NCBI GenBank assembly: GCA_009781315.1
Contig: WQYI01000005.1
Location: forward strand, 37,863 to 101,862
Reading direction: 5' to 3'
DNA length: 64,000 nt
Origin: Candidatus Endomicrobium embiratermitis
GTDB lineage: Bacteria > Elusimicrobiota > Endomicrobiia > Endomicrobiales > Endomicrobiaceae
Positions within the stretch are counted from its first letter, which is position 1. Each line of letters opens with the position of its first letter. A program made the position numbers and the translations under genes. Positions 53,617 through 61,703 of the stretch are shown here, piece after piece. The notes beneath the pieces were generated by a model, which worked only from the letters and a program-made list of their open reading frames with translations, had not been told where the DNA came from and searched no databases.

Positions 53617-54903
53617 ATGTCAAAAATAGATAACGAATTAGCAACGGAAAGTCTTTTGGTTCACGGCGGACAAGAGCCGGACCCGGTTACGGGGGCGGTC
53701 GCGGTTCCCATTTACCAGACAACGTCGTATAAATTTAACGATACGAAACACGCGACAGACTTGTGCGGTTTAAAAACGCTTGGAAATATTTATACGAGAT
53801 TTACAAATCCGACAACCGACGTTCTTGAAAAAAGAATTGCTTTGGTTGACGGAGGAGTCGCGGCATTGGCGTTTTCAAGCGGAGCGGCGGCAATATACAA
53901 CGCGATATTAAATATTACAAACTCCGGAGACGAAATAGTCTCCGCGGACAATCTTTACGGCGGCACATATTCGCTTTTCGCTAATACTTTGAAAAAATTC
54001 GGTATAAAAGTTAACTTCGTAAATTCAAGAAATCCGGATGACTTTAAAAAAGCTATAAATTCTAAAACAAAAGCTATATACGCCGAATCGATAGGAAATC
54101 CGAAACTTGACATAACGGATGTCGAAACGCTGGCGCAAATAGCCCATGACAGCGGTTTGCCTTTGATAATAGACAATACCGTATCGCCTTTTATTTTTAA
54201 ACCTTTAAAATACGGCGCGGACATAGTGGTTTATTCGGCGACAAAATATATCGGAGGACATGGAACGACTATAGGCGGATTGATAGTTGACGGCGGAAAG
54301 TTTAATTGGGCAAGCGGCAAATTTCCCGCTATTTCCGAACCGGATCCGGCATATCACGGCTTAAAATTTACCGAAACGTTCGGAAATCTTGCTTATATTG
54401 TTAAAGCCAGGACGGGGTTATTAAGAGACGCGGGGGCTTCTCTTTCGCCTTTCAACGCTTTCTTGCTTTTGCAAGGGTTGGAATCATTGCACGTAAGAAT
54501 AGAAAGGCATGTGGAAAACGCTTTAAAAGTCGCGCTGTTTTTGGAAGGGCATCCGCTTGTTTCATGGGTAAATTATCCGGGGCTTGAGAGTAATCCGGAA
54601 TATTGGAAAACCAAAAAATATCTCGGCGGAAAAGGCGGAGGCATAATAGGGTTCGGTATAAAAGGCGGGAAAGAAACAGGCAAGAAATTTATCGAAAGCG
54701 TGGAACTTGCCGTTCACGCGGCAAACATATGCGACGCAAAAACACTGGTAATTCACCCCGCCACCACAACGCATTCCCAGCTTGATGAAAAAGATTTGGC
54801 CGCCACAGGCGTAACTCCCGATTATATAAGGCTTTCCGTCGGCATAGAAAATGCTCAGGATATAATAAACGATTTGGATCAGGCTCTTAGAAAATCACAA
54901 TAA
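53617..54903 (+). CDS. metY: O-acetylhomoserine sulfhydrylase (PLP-dependent)
   Basis: Cys/Met-metabolism PLP enzyme of 428 residues that makes homocysteine from O-acetylhomoserine and sulfide. The start is [32 protein letters not shown]. The cofactor sites are [54 protein letters not shown] (lysine that forms the Schiff base in [10 protein letters not shown]) and the C-terminal [20 protein letters not shown]. The long form (over 420 residues) with the insertion [16 protein letters not shown] is typical of MetY, not MetB. With MetX (38601) it gives the direct sulfhydrylation route. GGGGTTGG precedes the ATG as weak ribosome-binding site. Confidence 0.95.
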   Translation: MSKIDNELATESLLVHGGQEPDPVTGAVAVPIYQTTSYKFNDTKHATDLCGLKTLGNIYTRFTNPTTDVLEKRIALVDGGVAALAFSSGAAAIYNAILNITNSGDEIVSADNLYGGTYSLFANTLKKFGIKVNFVNSRNPDDFKKAINSKTKAIYAESIGNPKLDITDVETLAQIAHDSGLPLIIDNTVSPFIFKPLKYGADIVVYSATKYIGGHGTTIGGLIVDGGKFNWASGKFPAISEPDPAYHGLKFTETFGNLAYIVKARTGLLRDAGASLSPFNAFLLLQGLESLHVRIERHVENALKVALFLEGHPLVSWVNYPGLESNPEYWKTKKYLGGKGGGIIGFGIKGGKETGKKFIESVELAVHAANICDAKTLVIHPATTTHSQLDEKDLAATGVTPDYIRLSVGIENAQDIINDLDQALRKSQ

Positions 54904-55017
54904 CGACAAATAACAATTTATAATTTACAAATAATAATTAAAGGCAAATGCTTAACGATGTATAGTTATAGTCGTTTAGCCGTTAATTGTAAATTGTTAT
55001 TTGTTAATTGCCTTTAT
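54899..55017. repeat. intergenic hairpin element, AATTAACAAT-type arms
   Basis: Left arm cgacaaataacaatttataa and right arm ttgttatttgttaattgcct are complementary; the loop holds aaaggcaaatgcttaacg and tagccgttaattg. Both ends overlap the stop codons of the convergent metY and membrane protein genes. Confidence 0.85.
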
Positions 55018-55814
55018 TGCTTCTTTAGGTCCGTAGGGGTTTCTCTGGGAGGAAGTTTAATGCTTTTCATTTCAAAAAATCCGGAAACTATCGCGCCTAT
55101 AAAATAAATAGACCAGACGTAAGTGTAATATTTTCCGAACACTACGGCGATGCCGGCGGCGATAAACGTCGCGGCAAATATCACAAGGCTGGCTTCGAGA
55201 TATCTCCATTTAGTCGGCATAAGGTTATAAATATTTGAAAGCTGGTAATTGTGCCTTCTGTGCCTGACATACGCGGCGGCAAGAAGCAAAAACCCGACCG
55301 GAGAAACAAACTGGCATATCAAATGCACGGCGACAAGCTGCATTACGGGAGCTTCGTTTGAAAACCATACGGGATCGTACATATTTATTATGCCCCACGA
55401 ATAAATAAGCCGCGATTCGCTTACCGCCAAAGTATTAACCAAAACAAAAATTATCCCCATAAGTGTGCCCATAACGTAAGCCGCAAAAGTCGTAGAACGC
55501 GGCGCGCCGCTTGGCGTAGGCACCCAGTGAAATATCGCCACTAAAATGGAAGGAGCTATAATGGCCATTAAAAAAAACTGCCTTGCCGAATTTATTATGA
55601 GCGGCATCGGATGCGGCCCTAAAAAGTTTTGCAGCGGACGGGTTATAAAATATATGCCGAACATTATAAAAGCGAGCTCGATTTTCTTAAAACCTATTTC
55701 GCCGAACATCATAGACCTGAACTTACTCGTCCTTCTGACTTCAAAAGCCATGGCAAAATACATAAGCCCTGCCAAAACAGGGAGGCAAAAAGTTATAATT
55801 AAATCAAAATTCAT
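55014..55814 (-). CDS. integral membrane protein of unknown function (about seven helices)
   Basis: A 266-residue protein with about seven to eight predicted helices: LIITFCLPVLAGLMYFAMAF, KIELAFIMFGIYFITRPL, FFLMAIIAPSILVAIFHW, TFAAYVMGTLMGIIFVLVN, MQLVAVHLICQFVSPVGFLL, EASLVIFAATFIAAGIAVVF and a last one. Charged loops include EVRRTSKFR and AYVRHRRHNYQ. No family is recognised; the layout recalls seven-helix sensor domains (7TM types) but without a kinase. The preceding gene overlaps it by 4 bp, so the two are co-expressed. Confidence 0.7.
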   Translation of the reverse strand: MNFDLIITFCLPVLAGLMYFAMAFEVRRTSKFRSMMFGEIGFKKIELAFIMFGIYFITRPLQNFLGPHPMPLIINSARQFFLMAIIAPSILVAIFHWVPTPSGAPRSTTFAAYVMGTLMGIIFVLVNTLAVSESRLIYSWGIINMYDPVWFSNEAPVMQLVAVHLICQFVSPVGFLLLAAAYVRHRRHNYQLSNIYNLMPTKWRYLEASLVIFAATFIAAGIAVVFGKYYTYVWSIYFIGAIVSGFFEMKSIKLPPRETPTDLKKQ

Positions 55815-56362
55815 AATTTCTCCGCCACTTTTATATCGTAGAATTTAGCTGACAGTTTATTGTCTTTAAGTTTTGAAGGCTCGCTCACGAAAAAAACCGG
55901 ATGCTGCCCTTTTGAGCTATTTGTTATTTCGCAGTGCACGCTGTGTTTGAGCATTGTCCAAAAGCTTAGCTTCGGATTATTAAACTCAAGCTCTACCGCA
56001 AGTAAATCTTTACCGGTTAATTTGCCGCAGTAAAATTTCTTTAAGAAAAATTTTTTCTTCAAAACGGAAATTATTAAATATAACGGTTTGAATTTTAAAT
56101 TTGACGGATTAATTAATATAAAATCTTCATTGCCGTCGTGCCAGCTTAGACGGATATTTTGTGCTCTCTTGCCTACGCACATCAAAACATGCGGTCCGTA
56201 TTCGGGTTTTGAAACGTAAAATCTGCTTACGGCTCCCGTTTTCGTTTTTGTTTCTAACGCGGTCTTTGAAGGTCTGATAAGTTTTATAAGTTTTCTTTTT
56301 TCTAAATCTTCAAAAAGTTTTAAGTTCGCTTTTACGGGATTTAATACGATTTCTTTTCTCAT
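55811..56362 (-). CDS. protein of unknown function, upstream partner of the membrane protein
   Basis: A 183-residue soluble protein with no clear signal peptide. Residues 1-50 have a basic, helical start (EDLEKRKLIKLIRPSKTALE), followed by beta-rich stretches: SRFYVSKPEYGPHVLMCVGK, QNIRLSWHDGNEDFILIN, LLAVELEFNNPKLSFWTML, and GQHPVFFVSEPSKL. No known family is recognised. Overlap with the seven-helix protein (ATGA, 55811-55814) suggests a functional pair. It begins 20 bp downstream of folD on the same strand. Confidence 0.65.
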   Translation of the reverse strand: MRKEIVLNPVKANLKLFEDLEKRKLIKLIRPSKTALETKTKTGAVSRFYVSKPEYGPHVLMCVGKRAQNIRLSWHDGNEDFILINPSNLKFKPLYLIISVLKKKFFLKKFYCGKLTGKDLLAVELEFNNPKLSFWTMLKHSVHCEITNSSKGQHPVFFVSEPSKLKDNKLSAKFYDIKVAEKL

Positions 56363-56382
56363 CTTATTCTTTGCCTTCGCCG

Positions 56383-57255
56383 CTAGAAAGAAACTTTGTT
56401 TCCAAACGCCTTAAGCGTGTTTTCCAAAAGCATGGTGATGGTCATGGGTCCTACGCCGCCCGGAACCGGCGTTATCGCAACGTTTGTATCTTTGAAACTT
56501 TCAAAGTCAGCGTCCCCGAAAAGTTTTCCGTTTACTCTGTTTATGCCTACGTCTATAACCGCGGCTCCGTCTTTAACAAAATCTTTTGTTATAAATTTAG
56601 GTTTGCCTATAGCGGCAACGACAATGTCCGCGGTTTTGCATATCTCTTTAAGATTTTTTGTTTTGGAGTGCGCCATAATCACCGTGGCGTTATTTGCCAA
56701 AAGAAGCATTGAAAGAGGTTTGCCTACCAGATTTGACCTTCCTATAACCACTGCGGTTTTGCCTTCCATGGCTATTTGCGACTTTTGCAAAATGCGTATA
56801 ACCCCCAGAGGGGTGCATGAGACGAGAATATTTTTTTCAATTATTTCATCCCAGCTTTTGGATAAATTAAGCAGCCCCGCGTTAAAAGGATGAAGTCCGT
56901 CAACGTCTTTTAAAGGGCTTATGGCGTTAATGCAGTCTTGAGCGCCCTGATTTCCGGGGAGCGGAAGCTGAAGAAGTATCCCGTCGGCTTCCGGCGTATC
57001 GTTTAATTGTTTTATCAGCGAAATTATTTCTTTTTGCGTTGCCGAGGCGGGCAAAGCATAATGCATGGATTTTATTCCGGCGTTTTCGCAGGCTTTTATT
57101 TTCGAATTTATGTAGACTTGGCTCGCGGGATCTTCTCCTACGAGAATCGTCGCAAGACCGGGAATCTTACCGGTTTCTTTCTTTATTTGTTCAATTTTTT
57201 CTTTAATTTCCGACCTTATGGCTTCGGAAATTTTTTTCCCGTCGATGAGAATCAT
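56383..57255 (-). CDS. folD: bifunctional methylenetetrahydrofolate dehydrogenase / cyclohydrolase
   Basis: One-carbon folate enzyme of 290 residues that interconverts methylene-THF, methenyl-THF and formyl-THF. Starts ILIDGKKISEAIRSEIKEKIE. Signature blocks: LATILVGEDPASQVYINSKIKACENAGI (YxxxK with the catalytic lysine), ADGILLQLPLPGNQGAQDCI, PCTPLGVIRIL in the form SCTPLGVIR, VIGRSNLVGKPLSMLLLANNATV (nucleotide loop) and ITPVPGGVGPMTITMLLENTL. It supplies one-carbon units to MetH, purine and thymidylate synthesis. It follows the PilZ-domain gene by 10 bp. Confidence 0.97.
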   Translation of the reverse strand: MILIDGKKISEAIRSEIKEKIEQIKKETGKIPGLATILVGEDPASQVYINSKIKACENAGIKSMHYALPASATQKEIISLIKQLNDTPEADGILLQLPLPGNQGAQDCINAISPLKDVDGLHPFNAGLLNLSKSWDEIIEKNILVSCTPLGVIRILQKSQIAMEGKTAVVIGRSNLVGKPLSMLLLANNATVIMAHSKTKNLKEICKTADIVVAAIGKPKFITKDFVKDGAAVIDVGINRVNGKLFGDADFESFKDTNVAITPVPGGVGPMTITMLLENTLKAFGNKVSF

Positions 57256-57265
57256 CTCAGTCCTC

Positions 57266-57598
57266 TTAATACAGATTAAAATAATTAAGGAGATAATTGT
57301 TTAAAGCGGAAAGTTTTTGCAGATCGGTTTCGTGGTATTTGGCTCCGTAAAGAGTGCCAAAACCGCCTTGCGAAGAATGCAAAATCTGCGTCATAACTGA
57401 AATTTCTTGGCTTTCGGGAGTATTAAAAGAAACCAAAATTTTTTCGCCTATAGAGAAATGTTTTTTGCTTTCAATGGCGAGCCCGCCCTTGCTTATATTT
57501 ACCATAACGCATTTATCTATCTGAACGCTTCCATCGCTGCTATAACAATCCACGTTTATGGCTGTAAAACGCCTTACATGTTTTCTTTGTTCTATCAT
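57266..57598 (-). CDS. PilZ-domain protein
   Basis: A 110-residue single-domain protein. The c-di-GMP binding elements are in order: RKHVRRFTAINVDC (RxxxR) and VMVNISKGGLAIESKK (N/DxSxxG). ILVSFNTPESQEISVMTQILHS continues the barrel. It may bind cyclic di-GMP and act on an unknown partner; no diguanylate cyclase is in this window. The -10-like TATAAT on the minus strand lies about 75 bp upstream in decayed repeat sequence. Confidence 0.88.
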   Translation of the reverse strand: MIEQRKHVRRFTAINVDCYSSDGSVQIDKCVMVNISKGGLAIESKKHFSIGEKILVSFNTPESQEISVMTQILHSSQGGFGTLYGAKYHETDLQKLSALNNYLLNYFNLY

Positions 57599-57681
57599 TA
57601 AAGTTTCCTTCTATATAAAAACTGCGCTGTCTGTAATTCTTCGACGATGAGTTTTAATCCGAGCTGTATATAAATTATATC

Positions 57682-57772
57682 AACTATAACGGCAAAAATC
57701 AAACAGACGCTTGGAAGTTTTGACGCGCGGACGCATAGCAAAAACAAAGCCGTTATATGTATATAATCTTTT
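57682..57772. repeat. decayed hairpin element, GATGCATA type
   Basis: ataacggcaaaaatcaaaca, then cgcttggaagttttgacgcg and cggacgcatagcaaaaacaa with agccgttata. Core words and the right arm of the GATGCATA type are recognisable, but the left arm is mostly lost. Confidence 0.5.
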
Positions 57773-57780
57773 TAATTGGG

Positions 57781-58356
57781 TTATTGAGTTGATACCGTCG
57801 TCGTAGACGAAACGACTGCCGCGGCCGCTTTGTCTTTTTCTTTTTTATCGTCTCTTTCTTTTCTCAAAAAAGCTACGTAATCCGGAAAAGGCACTATTTT
57901 TTTTGTTTTGCCTATATAGACATAAGCGCTTAAATCTTCTTTAAATTTGATTTTTACGGGTTCCTCCGGATTTAAAGGATTGTGCCACCATGCCGAACCT
58001 ATAATATTTTTAAATTTCTCTTCCTCTTCGTCTCCAATGGCGTCTTCGTTTTCTTTTTGTTCAGGTTCTTTCTGTTTCGGTTCTTTCTGTTCAGGCTCTT
58101 TTTGTCCGGGATCTTCTTTTTCAGACTCTATTATCAGCGCGTATATTTTCATTTGGTCTTTTACCACAGCCTCCGCATCCTGAGGAGACGGAGCGGAATT
58201 TATAAAAGTTATGTGTAAAACCGCAGCCATATTATCGTCTTTTCGCTGAAAATCCACGGTATAATCTTCGCCTTCAATAAAATTCATCAAACATAGCGCG
58301 GACTGGGCAAAAATAAATGCAAACGCAATAACAGTTAAAGATATTTTTTTCATCAT
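57781..58356 (-). CDS. exported protein with QKEPE repeat, unknown function
   Basis: A 191-residue protein. Signal peptide MMKKISLTVIAFAFIFAQSALC. The first domain (NFIEGEDYTVDFQRKDDNMAAVLHITFIN) is followed by a tandem five-residue repeat (E/K)QKEP, four copies at about residues 83-103 and encoded by a 15-bp DNA repeat at 58045-58105. After this come an acidic stretch (EDAIGDEEEEKF), a short globular region (IIGSAWWHNPLNPEEPVKIKFKEDLSAYVYIGKTKKIVPFPDYV) and a charged tail ending AAAVVSSTTTVSTQ. No family is recognised. Repeat number is likely to vary between strains. Confidence 0.7.
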   Translation of the reverse strand: MMKKISLTVIAFAFIFAQSALCLMNFIEGEDYTVDFQRKDDNMAAVLHITFINSAPSPQDAEAVVKDQMKIYALIIESEKEDPGQKEPEQKEPKQKEPEQKENEDAIGDEEEEKFKNIIGSAWWHNPLNPEEPVKIKFKEDLSAYVYIGKTKKIVPFPDYVAFLRKERDDKKEKDKAAAAVVSSTTTVSTQ

Positions 58357-58464
58357 GACAATATTTTACAATTTTATACGCGGAAAAAGAAGGCATATAA
58401 AAAATAATTTTTATTTTATTGCAGTTAATAACTAATAATTAATATAATAACGCAGAGGTAAATC

Positions 58465-59010
58465 ATGGGAAAGATAAATGAGCCTAATTTTGTAAAACTT
58501 TTTTGCGGCATTATAACTTCCGGACGGGATTTAACCGAAAAAGCGTTAGCCGAACTTGAAAAAAAATTCGGAACTGCCGATTTCACGAGCAAAACGCTTT
58601 CTTTTAACGATTACAGCGATTATTATAATTCTGAAATGGGCGATTCTTTAACGCGTTTTTGGGTAAGCTTTGAAAGACTTATTTCCGCAGAGGACCTTGC
58701 CTGCGTAAAGGTCTGGGCAAATTCCCTGGAAGATTCTTTATCCGTTGACGGAAAAAGAAAAATAAATATAGATCCGGGATACATTACTCCGGCTAACGTT
58801 GTTTTAGCAAGCACAAAAGATTTCAGCCACAGAATTTATCTTAAAGACGGTATTTACGGAGAAGTTACGACTATATACAAAAAAAGCGGGTTTATAAAAC
58901 TTCCGTGGTCGTATCCCGATTATATGTCGGAAACCGCGGCGGAATTTTTGTACGCGGCAAGGTTAAAACTTTTAGTCCAATTGAAAGAATTAAAACCGGA
59001 GAAGAAATGA
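58465..59010 (+). CDS. DUF4416 family protein
   Basis: A 181-residue cytoplasmic protein matching DUF4416: VKLFCGIITSGRDLTEKALAELEKKFG, SLSFNDYSDYYNSEMG in the form LSFNDYSDYYNSEMGDSL, KINIDPGYITPANVVLASTKDFSHRIYL, and GIYGEVTTIYKKSGFIKLPWSYPDY. It is sometimes annotated as a GTP-binding protein, but no GTPase motifs are seen. Function unknown. CAGAGG precedes the ATG. The stop overlaps the next gene (ATGA, 59007-59010). Confidence 0.9.
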   Translation: MGKINEPNFVKLFCGIITSGRDLTEKALAELEKKFGTADFTSKTLSFNDYSDYYNSEMGDSLTRFWVSFERLISAEDLACVKVWANSLEDSLSVDGKRKINIDPGYITPANVVLASTKDFSHRIYLKDGIYGEVTTIYKKSGFIKLPWSYPDYMSETAAEFLYAARLKLLVQLKELKPEKK

Positions 59011-60137
59011 AAATATTTTTTATCACCGCAATGTCTGTTTATTTGTTCGGGTTTGTATATATCGCGTGGAGAATAGTTTACGGTTTAAATATGCCGGCCT
59101 CCAGGGCGTCGGCGGTATATTTTCTTTTTCTTATTCTTTGCGTTTTAAGCATACTTGCTTTTATAGTCTCCGGGACAAAAATGCCTTTGGTTTCGGTTAT
59201 AGTTCCGATCGGTTATACCTCTATGGGCATTTGGGCGATTTTCATTTCTTTTTTTATCTTAAACGACATAATCAATCTGATTAATTTTATATTGCATATT
59301 AAAAATTTCAGATTGTATTCTACGTATATCGCCTTATTTTTAGCCGTTATTACATGCTTATGGTCTTTAATAAACGCCGCTTTCATTTTAAGAGTTAAAA
59401 ACATAACGATAAATGTACCGAATTTGCCCGTCGCGGAATTAAAAATAGTTCTTTTATCGGATTTACATATCAACATGGCGACATCGCCGAAAACAATCAA
59501 CAGGATATTCGATAAAGTTGAAAAAATACATCCCGATATGATTTTTTTCCTGGGCGATATCGTAGATAAGGACATATATAAAAATAACCGGTTTGAAAAA
59601 TACGGTTTCGAAAAGCTGCGCGCCCCGCGCGGTATTTTTGCCGTAACCGGAAACCACGAATATTACGCGGGGCTTGATTCTTTTCTCAAGGCATTCAATA
59701 AGCTCGGTTTCAGGGTTTTGCAAAATGAAAATGCATTAATAGAAAATCTCGCAAACATCGCGGGCATTAACGATATCGATTATAAAAACAGCAATGCCGT
59801 CGAGAAAGTTTTCTCGGCCGCCGACAAAAATTATCCGGTGCTGTTTTTAAGCCACAGGCCTGAAAGTTTTGATATCGCCGCCGCGGTTGGGGCGGAAAAA
59901 GGTTTGAATATAATCCAGTTTTCAGGACATACCCACGCGGGACAAATCCCTCCGATAGATATAGCCAGAGAATTTTTTATGAAATACAATTACGGTATTT
60001 ACAAAATCGGAGAAAAAGCAATAATGTACATAACTTCGGGAACCCGCCTCTGGGGCCCGCCGATGAGACTTATTGTGCCCAGCGAAATACCGGTAATAAC
60101 ATTAAAACAGCAGATGCATGGACGCTTGGATGCATAG
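59007..60137 (+). CDS. membrane-anchored calcineurin-like metallophosphoesterase
   Basis: A 376-residue protein. Four predicted helices (IFFITAMSVYLFGFVYIAW, AVYFLFLILCVLSILAFIV, and two more within residues 1-130) are followed by the phosphoesterase domain: LLSDLHINMA, FFLGDIVDKD, VTGNHEYYAG, LFLSHRPESF, FSGHTHAGQIP. All metal ligands of the D-x-H / GD / GNHE / H / GHxH set are present. This is the YaeI/YkuE type, and chlamydial LpxG has this layout. GGAGAAG precedes the ATG. The last eight codons (QMHGRLDA) and the stop codon come from a hairpin element. Lipid A pathway role is inference. Confidence 0.87.
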   Translation: MKIFFITAMSVYLFGFVYIAWRIVYGLNMPASRASAVYFLFLILCVLSILAFIVSGTKMPLVSVIVPIGYTSMGIWAIFISFFILNDIINLINFILHIKNFRLYSTYIALFLAVITCLWSLINAAFILRVKNITINVPNLPVAELKIVLLSDLHINMATSPKTINRIFDKVEKIHPDMIFFLGDIVDKDIYKNNRFEKYGFEKLRAPRGIFAVTGNHEYYAGLDSFLKAFNKLGFRVLQNENALIENLANIAGINDIDYKNSNAVEKVFSAADKNYPVLFLSHRPESFDIAAAVGAEKGLNIIQFSGHTHAGQIPPIDIAREFFMKYNYGIYKIGEKAIMYITSGTRLWGPPMRLIVPSEIPVITLKQQMHGRLDA

Positions 60138-60199
60138 AAGCTTGGCAACGGCCTTTGTTTTTACCGTGCATCTATGCATCTAATCTTCTATGCGTCTGT
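60111..60199. repeat. intergenic hairpin element, GATGCATA-type arms
   Basis: Left arm cagatgcatggacgcttgga and right arm tgcatctaatcttctatgcg with gtctg are complementary; the loop is caacggcctttgtttttacc. The left arm is read through as the C-terminus of the phosphoesterase, and the right end abuts the transglycosylase stop codon. Confidence 0.85.
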
Positions 60200-60201
60200 C
60201 T

Positions 60202-61644
60202 TTATTTGTAGTATTTTCTTCCAGGTCTTATGGTAAGAACTTGTCCTATTTGCAGATATTTTTGCTTGGCTATCTTCGGATTATCTTTATAAATTTCTCT
60301 AACCGTAGTTTTATATTTTGCCGCTATCCTTTCAATAAAATCGCCTTTAACGACTTTATATTTTATAAATCCCGGAGACGGGTTTAAATCTTTTACCTGC
60401 GCGATATTTTCAAGAAATTTGGCTTTGCTTCCGTATGGAATTTTCAACTCAAATCCGGGATACCCTTGAGGCGTGCACCAGGCATTCAACGCCGGGTTTA
60501 ACTTTTTTATTTCCTCAAGCGTTGTCTCGGCGCATTGCGCCGCGATTTTCAAATCTATAACTTTATCCGTTTTAACCGTATCATAAACCTGAGGCTTGGC
60601 GTAATTGAACTCTTCGGGGTCAAAACCGTATTCTTCAAGGTTTTTTACTATGGTCACTACGGCTATAAACTGCGGCACATATCTTTGGGTTTCTTTAGGA
60701 ATAGCGTTCCTGTCCGTCATTTCGGAAATATTTGAAGCATTGGAAAATTTCATATCGCGTATAATCCCGAATTCCCCCCTGTTATAAGCGGCAAGCACAA
60801 GATGCCAGTCATTAAGCATAATGTATAATTCTTTCAGGTATAAGCACGCCGCTTTTGTGGCTTTTTCAGGGTCGCGCCTTTCGTCTATCCAATAATTTAT
60901 TTGAAGCCCCAAAGCCCTGCCTCTGTGCGGCATAATCTGCCAAAGCCCCGCTGCTCCGGCTTTTGAAACGTCGAAATTATGAAAAAGACTCTCGACTATA
61001 GGCAAATATTGAAGTTCCTCGGGAAGATTAAAACTTTGCAAAGTCTTTAATATCATCTCTCTGTACGCGCCGCTTCGCTCTATCGCGGCTTTCATGCTCT
61101 TTCTATAGCTTGTCGAATATATGCGTATATATCTCTCTACATGAGAATTATCCGCGCATTCCATAGGAATTTCTGTTTTTTCGGATTCTAAAACAGGCCC
61201 GGGCGCGTCAACGGAGTAAATCCTTTTAAGCTTGGTCATCAGGCTGTCAAACTCGTCGAACATAAAAAAATAAATTCCGGGGTTTATTTTCGATTTTTCG
61301 AGTTTGTTTATAAAAAGGCTGAAATATTTTTTCGCGTCGTCGGTTTTCCCGTTCTTAAAAGATTCGACGGTTTTTTTATAAAGGGCTTCGGCTTCAAGAA
61401 TAACGCTCTTGGTTTCATTTTCTTTCGGAGCCGAGGAAACCGCCTGCTCTATAAATTTTACAAACGCGTTATTTTCTTCGTTGTATTGTTCCGCGGCAAT
61501 AAGGTCTTCCTGAGGGATAATAATTTCTTTGTCCGTTATGTCGCTTGAAGTTGATTTATTGATTATCGACGGCGCTCTGGCGGCAGCGTAAAGAGGCTGG
61601 ATAAAAAACAAAAAAGAAACAAAAATTGCAAATGGTTTTTTCAT
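60202..61644 (-). CDS. MltD-like membrane-bound lytic murein transglycosylase with LysM
   Basis: A 480-residue exported protein. Signal peptide MKKPFAIFVSFLFFIQPLYAAARA. The helical spacer (25-160) is followed by the SLT domain (about 180-330): LPIVESLFHNFDVSKAGAAGLWQIMPHRGRALGLQI with the catalytic glutamate in VESLF, and ACLYLKELYIMLNDWHLVLAAYNRGEFGI. A LysM-like domain (about 420-475) reads YKVVKGDFIERIAAKYKTTVREIYKDNP. It cleaves glycan strands between MurNAc and GlcNAc. There is no lipobox, so it is periplasmic or membrane-associated. Transcribed toward the phosphoesterase. Confidence 0.92.
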   Translation of the reverse strand: MKKPFAIFVSFLFFIQPLYAAARAPSIINKSTSSDITDKEIIIPQEDLIAAEQYNEENNAFVKFIEQAVSSAPKENETKSVILEAEALYKKTVESFKNGKTDDAKKYFSLFINKLEKSKINPGIYFFMFDEFDSLMTKLKRIYSVDAPGPVLESEKTEIPMECADNSHVERYIRIYSTSYRKSMKAAIERSGAYREMILKTLQSFNLPEELQYLPIVESLFHNFDVSKAGAAGLWQIMPHRGRALGLQINYWIDERRDPEKATKAACLYLKELYIMLNDWHLVLAAYNRGEFGIIRDMKFSNASNISEMTDRNAIPKETQRYVPQFIAVVTIVKNLEEYGFDPEEFNYAKPQVYDTVKTDKVIDLKIAAQCAETTLEEIKKLNPALNAWCTPQGYPGFELKIPYGSKAKFLENIAQVKDLNPSPGFIKYKVVKGDFIERIAAKYKTTVREIYKDNPKIAKQKYLQIGQVLTIRPGRKYYK

Positions 61645-61703
61645 ATAAGAATATTATACAAAAATTTTTAATTTTTGTTCCTTTTTTACATCGCCGCCGT
61701 ATG

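Noticed and set aside
58905..59006. 34-residue N-terminal extension of the phosphoesterase
   Set aside because: It lies in another frame of the DUF4416 gene; the ATG at 59007 has a ribosome-binding site and overlaps the stop as ATGA.
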